From Bog-756 sp035949055 (GTDB taxonomy: Bacteria; Actinomycetota; Acidimicrobiia; Acidimicrobiales; RAAP-2): a stretch of 64,000 nucleotides of DNA. Positions 58,064 through 64,000 of this stretch are shown here, piece by piece. The stretch's first letter is position 1, and each line of letters opens with the position of its first letter. The position numbers and the translations under genes are program-made. The notes under the pieces were generated by a model. It made no database searches. It was not told the DNA's origin and worked only from the letters and a program-made list of their open reading frames with translations. The stretch lies in the NCBI GenBank assembly GCA_035949055.1, contig DASZIO010000053.1, positions 1 through 64,000 of the forward strand, in the 5' to 3' direction.

Positions 58064-58224
58064 GGGCTCTCCTCTGGCTTCATGTTCCCTGCCGGCGGTC
58101 GGCCCCCATTCGAGGATCCGGCCGATCGCACCGCGTCGTTCGGTGAGGCGTGGCGTCGCCCGGTGACCAGGAGAGGCCGGGCCAGGGGCCACCCCCGACA
58201 AAGTTGACTGATCAGGTCCGGATT

Positions 58225-58644
58225 CTACCGGAGTCTGTCGCCGGACTGCAGCCTGACCGGCTCCTCGGTGACCTCGCCGTCCACGATCCGGTAGCTCCGG
58301 GTGACCGGCTCGGTGTCCCGCAGCGACACGATGACGTAGTGCCAGGTGGGATCGGGAGCCTGGGCTACGTCGGTCGGCGAGGGGTACGCCTCGGTATGGG
58401 TGTGCGAATGGAACACCCCGATGATCGAACGCCCGGCGGCCTCCGCCTGGCGGTCGGCGCGGAGGTGGTCCTTCGGGTCGACTGTGTAGAGCTTGGCCGA
58501 CGCGGCCAGATTCCTGGCCGGGTAGCAGGTCACGACCTCACCCGTGTCCGGATCCCCATCCAGCAGGCCACAGGCCTCATCAGGCAGACCAGTGAGGCAG
58601 TGGGAGACCAACTGGTCGTGCACCGGTTGGGAGAGCGAGAGCAT
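58225..58644 (-). CDS. mec: Mec+ JAMM-domain metalloprotease for CysO
   Basis: Mec is a zinc JAMM/MPN protease that frees cysteine from CysO-Cys. The 139-residue protein shows the complete JAMM motif HSHTHTEAYPSPTD (H-x-H-x10-D) with the upstream Glu in DEACGLLDG. The gene lies upstream of cysO and cysM on the same strand, the mec-cysO-cysM order found in Mycobacterium, with 161 bp between mec and cysO. Given the extended CysO tail it may also perform the initial C-terminal processing. The start is the ATG at 58644; the stop is TAG. Confidence 0.93.
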   Translation of the reverse strand: MLSLSQPVHDQLVSHCLTGLPDEACGLLDGDPDTGEVVTCYPARNLAASAKLYTVDPKDHLRADRQAEAAGRSIIGVFHSHTHTEAYPSPTDVAQAPDPTWHYVIVSLRDTEPVTRSYRIVDGEVTEEPVRLQSGDRLR

Positions 58645-58731
58645 GGTGGGCTGAACGCTAGAGGACGGGAGCGCGGCGACAGGCGACTACGTTCCCTGGC
58701 TATGACCGGGCCGAAGAAGGGAGGCGGGCGC

Positions 58732-59256
58732 GTGGCCGACCGCCCCGGCTCCTCGAAGAATACCGGCAGGGGAGCCCGACCCGAGTCCAACCGGACGGTG
58801 GCCTCCAACCGACGGGCTCGCCATGACTACGACATCCTCGACACAGTCGAATGCGGGCTGGTCCTGCAAGGCTCCGAGGTGAAATCACTCCGGGCCGGCC
58901 GCATCGCCCTTCAGGACGCCTATGCGCGGATCATCGACGGGGAAATGTGGCTGTTCGGTGTCCACGTCCCCCCCTATGCCCAAGCCAACGGATTCGGCGC
59001 CCACGAACCAGATCGGCGCCGCAAACTGCTCCTCCACCGTCGCCAGCTCGACGAATGGATGGGGCGCTCCCAGCAGCAGTCCCTCACCATGGTCCCACTG
59101 TCCATCTACTTCAAGGACGGGCGGGCCAAGGTGGAACTGGCACTGGCCCGGGGTCGCCGGCAGTACGACAAGCGCCATGCCATCGCCCGCCGGGACGCCG
59201 AGCGGGAAGCGGCCCGAGAGGCGCGTGCCGTCGCCAGAGGCCGGCCGGGCAAATGA
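58732..59256 (+). CDS. smpB: SsrA-binding protein SmpB
   Basis: SmpB carries tmRNA to stalled ribosomes. The protein has the family motif ASNRRARHDYDILDTVECGLVLQGSEVKSLRAG, then LFGVHVPPYAQANGFGAHEPDRRRKLLLHRRQL, and the basic C-terminus RGRRQYDKRHAIARRDAERE. The GTG at 58732 has a GGGAGG ribosome-binding site about 7 bases upstream and gives 174 residues; an ATG at 58702 has no such site. No ssrA (tmRNA) gene was seen in the following 200 bases. It is divergent from mec. Confidence 0.95.
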   Translation: MADRPGSSKNTGRGARPESNRTVASNRRARHDYDILDTVECGLVLQGSEVKSLRAGRIALQDAYARIIDGEMWLFGVHVPPYAQANGFGAHEPDRRRKLLLHRRQLDEWMGRSQQQSLTMVPLSIYFKDGRAKVELALARGRRQYDKRHAIARRDAEREAAREARAVARGRPGK

Positions 59257-59470
59257 CCGGTGCCCATGGCCCGACAGGCGGTCAGGTCCTCGCTGCCGCC
59301 TTTCAGGCCGCGGGGTGCTGCCGCCCGCATTGAGATTGCTGGCGCCGTGGTAGCGGCTCCCGCCGCTCTTCACCTGGGCCCGTCACGGGCTTTTCGAATC
59401 CATCGTCGCTTGTCCACGGGCGGCGAAGGATGCATCCTGCTCCCGTCTCACGTCCCGGGATGCGGTCAAG

Positions 59471-60766
59471 ATGATCTGCCAGGATGTGTTGGTGCGGGTG
59501 CTGCTCAGCGACGGTTCCGGGTTGACCGCCCGACAGGTCGCGACACAGCTATCTGTCGCCGGTCACGGTGTGGAGGCTCTGGCTCCGGATCGGCTGTCAC
59601 TATCGCGCTTCACTCGTCACGTTCGGCGCGTCCACCGGGTCCCGGTCTACGGCGACCAACCGTTCGCCTGGTTGGACACCGCTCTGGCGATTTATCAGGA
59701 GGGCCACTTTGACGTGCTGTTTCCCACCCACGAGCAAGTCGCGGTCTTGTCCAGATTTGCCGAGAGGTTGCAGTCATTGGGTGTGGCGACCGCGGTGCCA
59801 GCGTTCGACGCGCTCGCCAAGCTCCAGGACAAACGGGCTGCATTCGCAACTTTGGCTGCCGTAGGGATCCCCCAGCCCTCTACAGTCGTCGTCAATTCCG
59901 CTGACGAGCTCAAGAAGTGGAAACGGCTACCCGCATTCTTGAAGACGCCGATCGGCACTGCCTCGAACGGTGTCCGCTACGTGGCAGACCCCTCGGAGGT
60001 AGCGAACGTGGCTTCCACTTGGCAGGCAGACGGCGTTTTTGACGATGGTGGCGTGTTGATCCAGGCGCCCGTGGCCGGCCAGCTGATCATGGTGCAGTCG
60101 ATATTCTCCCAGGGTCGTCTGGTCGCCTCTCATGCAAACTTGCGCGTCCGAGAAGGAACAAGGGGTGGCGCCAGCCACAAGAAGAGCGTCGACCTGCCGG
60201 CGGTCCGTGAACATCTCGCCGCGCTCGGCGGGGCCCTGCGTTGGCACGGGGCGTTGTCGGCTGATGCGATTCTCACCAATGCCGGGCCGGTCTACATCGA
60301 CATCAATCCTCGACTTGTCGAACCCGGAAACGGGTGGCGGGCAGGCGTCGATCTTGTCACCCCTTTGCTCGACCTTGCCCTCACGAAGACTCCGTTCACC
60401 CAGCCGTCGGGAAAAGCGGGTACCGCCACCCATCAGATGCTCCTCGCGGTCGGTCGAGCCGCTCAGACCGGTCATCCTCGTCGGGCTACGTTCTCTGAGT
60501 TCGTCCTTGCCGCTCGCCATCGCAAGAGTTATCGCGACAGCGCTGAGGAACTGACCCCGGTCCACCGCGATCTTCCCTGCGCCGTCTTTCTCGGCGCGGC
60601 GGCTCTGGTAACAGCGATACGCCCAACCATGTGGCGTACCTTGTCTTCCCGTAGCGTTACCAACTATGCGCTCACTCCGGCAGCCTGGCGTAGCATCGTC
60701 AGCGGTAGCGCCCTGGATACCGTCGGTGCCCTAGCCGACTCGCATGTAGGCCAGCCGAAAGAATGA
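59471..60766 (+). CDS. ATP-grasp-fold ligase-like protein
   Basis: This 431-residue protein is of the ATP-grasp superfamily. The pre-ATP-grasp N-terminal lobe is residues 1-115. The lid and B-subdomain include LAKLQDKRAAFATLAAVGI and LPAFLKTPIGTASNGVRYV (ATP-contacting Lys), and the metal site is GPVYIDINPRLVEPGNG. It resembles carbamoyl-phosphate-synthase-like ATP-grasp enzymes that ligate a carboxylate to an amine or thiol in natural-product, siderophore or glycan clusters. The substrate is unknown. It begins the lower-GC right-hand segment. The start is the ATG at 59471. Confidence 0.8.
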   Translation: MICQDVLVRVLLSDGSGLTARQVATQLSVAGHGVEALAPDRLSLSRFTRHVRRVHRVPVYGDQPFAWLDTALAIYQEGHFDVLFPTHEQVAVLSRFAERLQSLGVATAVPAFDALAKLQDKRAAFATLAAVGIPQPSTVVVNSADELKKWKRLPAFLKTPIGTASNGVRYVADPSEVANVASTWQADGVFDDGGVLIQAPVAGQLIMVQSIFSQGRLVASHANLRVREGTRGGASHKKSVDLPAVREHLAALGGALRWHGALSADAILTNAGPVYIDINPRLVEPGNGWRAGVDLVTPLLDLALTKTPFTQPSGKAGTATHQMLLAVGRAAQTGHPRRATFSEFVLAARHRKSYRDSAEELTPVHRDLPCAVFLGAAALVTAIRPTMWRTLSSRSVTNYALTPAAWRSIVSGSALDTVGALADSHVGQPKE

Positions 60767-60871
60767 GTGCTCCAGGCCCGGGCGTCGGAGGTGGCGTCAT
60801 CCTCTCAAGCAAAAGGACCAATTAGGGTACCCGGGCGGTTCATAGGCTCCACAGCGGTCCAACTGCCCGTC

Positions 60872-61138
60872 CTACGACTGGTCTTTGTCGATGACCCGCC
60901 GAGCGACTGAGCGAACCTTTTGCTCGACCTCCCCGCCACTTGCGGCGCGCTTGTCTGCAGCGTCCTTGTGGGCCTGGACGAGGAAGGGCGGCGACTGCGT
61001 CGCGCGGGCCAGGCCCTTCTCCTCACGTAGCTCCGCTAGATCCTTGTAGTGCTTGTTCGCCCAGTACAGATTGATGCGACAGGAGACGCAGTTCCACCCA
61101 TCGTCAGGCGTCTCTTCGCCGCAGTGCGGGCATCGCAT
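60872..61138 (-). CDS. small zinc-ribbon protein
   Basis: This 88-residue protein has a treble-clef-like ribbon MRCPHCGEETPDDGWNCVSC followed by a charged helical tail. A run of six G (AAGGGGGGTCAG) just before the ATG at 61138 forms the ribosome-binding site; the GTG at 61156 is the longer alternative. The role is unknown. It is on the opposite strand from the neighbouring ATP-grasp and GT2 genes. Confidence 0.6.
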   Translation of the reverse strand: MRCPHCGEETPDDGWNCVSCRINLYWANKHYKDLAELREEKGLARATQSPPFLVQAHKDAADKRAASGGEVEQKVRSVARRVIDKDQS

Positions 61139-61156
61139 CTGACCCCCCTTTGCCAC

Positions 61157-61636
61157 CGACCCTCAATCCCCTGGCCATGTTCGCCGTGGCCACGTTCGAA
61201 TCCATTGTGCCGAATTCGCTTGTCGAATGACAATCGAATCGCACCGACATAGCCTGTCACAACCCACATCGGTCTGTCGCGGTCAAGGTCCGGCAGCTCG
61301 CCCGCCGCAGATGCCCTGCCCTCAGATTGGGGACCCAGGGGGCAGGACATGGGTTCGAGGGCCCCCCTCCCGGTAGTTCGCATCGGTATCGATCTCTCCT
61401 CGATGCCTATGACGTGCCTGCGAGAGAATGTCCGTCCGTTCCCTCTCCTTCCCGAGGGATGTCGTGGCCCTCTCGATTTGAAACCCGTCCTATCCCCGCA
61501 AGGCCTGGGCTTTTGCCTCTCTACCTCTCTGAGTGGTTGCTCGCCCACAAAGAGAGAGAAAAGGAAGACGACTGGAATCGGGGCGCCGTTCAATGGGGTG
61601 TCGTTGTCCGTGCCGGACCATGGGAGACGGGTACCA
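61157..61636. other. 480-bp gap upstream of the GT2 gene, with TCGAAT repeats
   Basis: TCGAAT occurs at 61196-61201, 61223-61228 and 61234-61239 (spacings 27 and 11 bases), with CGAATTCG between at 61211-61218. This could be a regulatory site for the GT2/radical-SAM genes. Open frames here do not look coding. Confidence 0.35.
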
Positions 61637-62974
61637 GTGGGCGTTGGTCTTGAGACCCGTAAGGAAGAGCTGCCGGCCGGCCCCTCGCTTCTCGACGTCC
61701 CAGCAGCCGAAGGAACTGCATCCTCGCTTTCTGGCTGCAGCGTCGGGATCATGGCCTTCAATGAGGAGGCCAACATCGCCAACGCCATCAGCACGGTCCT
61801 CGAGCAGAAGCCGGCATCGGGAAGCATCGCCGAGCTGATCGTGGTGGCGAGTGGGTGCACCGACCGAACATCTGAGATCGTCGCTTGCTTCGCTCGAAAC
61901 GATCCACGCGTACGCCTGATCGTCGAGGACCGCCGAGCCGGCAAGGCGTCCGCGGTCAATGTCTTCATCGACGCAGCAAAATCTCCCATCCTCATGTTGG
62001 TCAGTGCGGACATCCTCGTGAAGGCCGGAACGATCGACGCCCTTTTGCAGCACTTTTTTGATCCCACCATTGGAATGGTTGGTGGCCGCCCAATCCCAGT
62101 TAACGACGAGGGGACATTTCTCGGACACACAGTCCATCTTCTCTGGCGCCTGCACGATCAGATTGCCCGGGAATCACCCAAGCTCGGCGAGATTGTCGCG
62201 TTTCGTAACATCGTGCCGAGCATTCCTCCTGACACATCGGTCGATGAGATTTCCCTCCAGGCCCTCATCACCGAGTCCGGCTATCGCCTCGTCTACGAGC
62301 CGCAGGCCATCGTCTATAACCGTGGCCCCACAACTCTGGGCGACTTCCTTCGTCAGCGCCGCCGCATCTATGCCGGCCATCTTGAAATCGCCAAAGCGCA
62401 CGGTTACGCGGCCTCCACGATGAGCGCCCGCCGCGTCGTCAGCGCCCTTGTCAGGTCAGAATCCGTACGTGCGCCGCGCGCGTCACTCTGGATAATTGGT
62501 GCGGCCGCCCTCGAATGGACGGCCCGTGTCCTCGGGCACTATGACTTCGTTCGGCGGAAGCAACATCACATCTGGGCCACTGTGGGAACGACGAAGCGCG
62601 ACCTCACTCAAGGAACGGATGCCACTGGCGAGCAACACGTGCTTGTATTCCACCATGTCGACTTCGCTCTTGAAAACCTCGAACTCGGCCTACGTGTCAC
62701 CCGCTCGTCCCTTCAGCAAATGGCGCGCCGCATTCAAACGACGCTCGGACCGAACGCAGTTGTCTCGGAACACAAGAAGGGAACCGTCATCGCCGTCGTT
62801 TCAGGTGATCGGAGCGAGGCTGAGAGCGCAGCCCGCCTCCTCGTCCAAGATCTGACCGCGGACCAACGGGACCAGCGCAACGGCAATGAATCGCTCAAGA
62901 TCGCGTGTGGCATCATCACGTTCCCGCCATCAGGAGGGCCGGTGGTGCGAACGATCCCGGCCCTCGCCGGCTAG
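61637..62974 (+). CDS. family-2 glycosyltransferase with C-terminal degenerate GGDEF-like domain
   Basis: This protein of about 445 residues has a GT2 domain: CSVGIMAFNEEANIANAIS at the N-terminus, IAELIVVASGCTDRTSEIV, the donor-binding VEDRRAGKASAVNVFIDAA, LMLVSADILVKAG (the SAD taking the place of DxD) and a later RQRRRIYAGHLEI, similar to Q-R-x-R-W motifs. The last 110 residues (about 330-435) resemble a GGDEF domain: VLVFHHVDFALENLELGLRV, LQQMARRIQTTLGP, and ending KIACGIITFPPSGG, with the catalytic GGDEF box replaced by EHKKGTV. The start is uncertain: the GTG at 61637 has a GGAGA-like site; other openings reach 61349. A membrane span is not evident. It is followed 15 bp later by the radical SAM gene. 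Confidence 0.75.
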   Translation: MGVGLETRKEELPAGPSLLDVPAAEGTASSLSGCSVGIMAFNEEANIANAISTVLEQKPASGSIAELIVVASGCTDRTSEIVACFARNDPRVRLIVEDRRAGKASAVNVFIDAAKSPILMLVSADILVKAGTIDALLQHFFDPTIGMVGGRPIPVNDEGTFLGHTVHLLWRLHDQIARESPKLGEIVAFRNIVPSIPPDTSVDEISLQALITESGYRLVYEPQAIVYNRGPTTLGDFLRQRRRIYAGHLEIAKAHGYAASTMSARRVVSALVRSESVRAPRASLWIIGAAALEWTARVLGHYDFVRRKQHHIWATVGTTKRDLTQGTDATGEQHVLVFHHVDFALENLELGLRVTRSSLQQMARRIQTTLGPNAVVSEHKKGTVIAVVSGDRSEAESAARLLVQDLTADQRDQRNGNESLKIACGIITFPPSGGPVVRTIPALAG

Positions 62975-62989
62975 GAGGTTGAATCCCAC

Positions 62990-64000
62990 GTGGGTATGAC
63001 AAAAGTTTTCGTTCAGATTCCCGGTCTGAAAGCGACGTATTCAACCGGTCGCGTGATGGCATTACCGGCGAACATAACCGTAAGCGTCAGTTATCGATGC
63101 AACTCACGCTGCAAGACATGCAACGTGTGGCTGCTTCCGAATGACGATCTCACCCTCGATGAGTGGGATCATGTCTTTGAGTCGCTCGGCAATGCACCCT
63201 ATTGGTTCACCTTTAGCGGGGGCGAACCGACGTGGCGCGAAGATCTCCCCGAGATGGTCGAGAGCTCATACCGTCACTGTCGACCAGGCATCATCAATAT
63301 ACCCACCAACGGCATTCTGGACAGGGTCATACCACCGCGCATCGAGCGCGTTCTTCAATTGGCACCAGAGTCGGAGGTGATCATCAATCTCTCGCTCGAT
63401 GGTGTCGGGGAAAAGCACGATGTGATACGTGGTGTCAAGAACAACTGGAAACGAGCGATGAGTACCTACGGACAGCTCAAGGATCTCAAGAAGCAATATA
63501 AGAATCTAACGCTCGGAATCCACACCGTCATATCCAACTACAACGTCGACTCCTTCGCAGAACTGTGCGAGTTCGTACAAAAGGAACTAAAACCCGACTC
63601 CTATATTACCGAAATTGCCGAAGAGCGCGTCGAAATCGATACTGTCGGCTTAGGAATTACGCCGACGGCTGAGACGTACTCCGTCGCCATCGATGCGTTG
63701 CTCGACAGTTTGCGTGACAGCCGACCGAGTGGTGTCGCCGCGGTGACACAGGCCTTTCGTCGGCAATACTACGAGATCGTCAAACGGACGCTGCGTGAAC
63801 ACCGGCAGGTTATCCCTTGCATGGCGGGCGTCGCTTCGGCGCAGATTGCTCCTAACGGCGATGTATGGACGTGCTGCGTCCGGGCTGAGTCCATGGGGAA
63901 TCTTCGTGAGCACAACTACGACTTCGGCACAGTCTGGAGGACCGATAGGGCGGACGAGCTGCGTCGCAGTATCAAGGCTCGCGAGTGCTATTGCCCCTTG
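62990..64000 (+). CDS. radical SAM/SPASM enzyme (3' end outside window)
   Basis: The first 337 codons of a radical SAM protein are present. The cluster motif CNSRCKTC (Cys37, Cys41, Cys44; CX3CX2C) follows the N-terminal strand, the SAM-binding GGEP is in FTFSGGEPTWR, and the C-terminal half holds SPASM-type cysteines (VIPCMAG, WTCCVRA, CYCPL) that would bind an auxiliary Fe-S cluster. The GTG at 62990 is 11 bases past AGGAGG; an ATG two codons later is an alternative. Codon use is AT-richer than in the rest of the window, suggesting acquisition. Position beside the GT2 and ATP-grasp genes suggests a peptide- or sugar-modifying pathway, substrate unknown. Confidence 0.9.
   Translation, partial: MGMTKVFVQIPGLKATYSTGRVMALPANITVSVSYRCNSRCKTCNVWLLPNDDLTLDEWDHVFESLGNAPYWFTFSGGEPTWREDLPEMVESSYRHCRPGIINIPTNGILDRVIPPRIERVLQLAPESEVIINLSLDGVGEKHDVIRGVKNNWKRAMSTYGQLKDLKKQYKNLTLGIHTVISNYNVDSFAELCEFVQKELKPDSYITEIAEERVEIDTVGLGITPTAETYSVAIDALLDSLRDSRPSGVAAVTQAFRRQYYEIVKRTLREHRQVIPCMAGVASAQIAPNGDVWTCCVRAESMGNLREHNYDFGTVWRTDRADELRRSIKARECYCPL

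Noticed and set aside
58064..58224. A possible cysteine- or SAM-responsive leader before cysO
   Set aside because: No conserved riboswitch core was recognised; only a normal ribosome-binding site is clear.
59257..59470. tmRNA gene expected after smpB
   Set aside because: No tRNA-like acceptor arm or tag-peptide frame is visible; smpB and ssrA are often unlinked.
1..64000. CRISPR array or defence island
   Set aside because: No regularly spaced direct repeats and no cas, toxin-antitoxin or restriction genes were recognised.

Overview
The window is 64 kb of GC-rich DNA that reads as the chromosome of a high-GC Gram-positive actinobacterium. Supporting signs are many GTG starts, 4-bp ATGA/GTGA gene overlaps, a MurT/GatD pair, the CysM-CysO-Mec+ cysteine route, an F420-type LLM oxidoreductase, a PlsC-like HAD-acyltransferase fusion, and a DUF2510-like N-terminus (GWWLASDGKWY) that I associate with Acidimicrobiia. 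Assignment to Acidimicrobiia is inference. No rRNA, origin or CRISPR array is present. Three tRNA genes are present: Val-CAC, Val-GAC and Cys-GCA.

Layout. (1) 1-220: tail of an IS481-like insertion sequence next to tRNA-Val. (2) 0.3-4.3 kb: amidase, two-domain VOC protein, basic membrane protein and a TetR regulator. (3) 4.3-10.6 kb: a tightly coupled four-gene operon read away from the TetR gene: acyl-CoA-reductase/HAD fusion, zinc alcohol dehydrogenase, LarA-like (nickel-pincer) enzyme and PlsC-like acyltransferase, each overlapping the next by 4 bp. (4) 14.4-10.6 kb, minus strand: a HAD/PlsC fusion coupled to murT and gatD, which amidate lipid II. (5) 14.6-24.4 kb: LysR, GNAT, AlgH, enoyl-CoA hydratase, MFS, MscL, LLM oxidoreductase, nitroreductase, peroxiredoxin, a DUF7064-like protein and a lipoprotein. 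(6) 24.4-34 kb: mostly small orphan or domain-of-unknown-function genes (APH-like kinase, DUF1643, GYD, a secreted beta-helix protein, VOC, DUF985 cupin, DUF3052), with a decayed reductase fragment and about 1 kb without genes. (7) 34.3-39.9 kb: a cyclase-domain/AAA/TPR giant beside a MacB-like ABC exporter whose ATPase carries a C-terminal cyclic-nucleotide-binding domain. (8) 40.5-59.3 kb: OafA-like acyltransferase, PhyH dioxygenase, FUSC, glycosyltransferase, glnD, L,D-transpeptidase, rdgB-rph, cysM-cysO-mec and smpB. (9) 59.5-64 kb: a lower-GC, probably acquired segment with an ATP-grasp enzyme, a zinc-ribbon protein, a GT2 with a degenerate GGDEF-like tail and a radical SAM/SPASM enzyme cut by the window edge.

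Three sets of genes look like functional units worth pursuit: the LarA-like lipid operon (3), the possible cyclic-nucleotide-gated exporter (7) and the ATP-grasp/GT2/radical-SAM cluster (9). Smaller oddities are a collagen-like repeat inside the MurT zinc ribbon, a CysO whose reading frame runs ten residues past its diglycine, and a MscL channel carrying a zinc ribbon.
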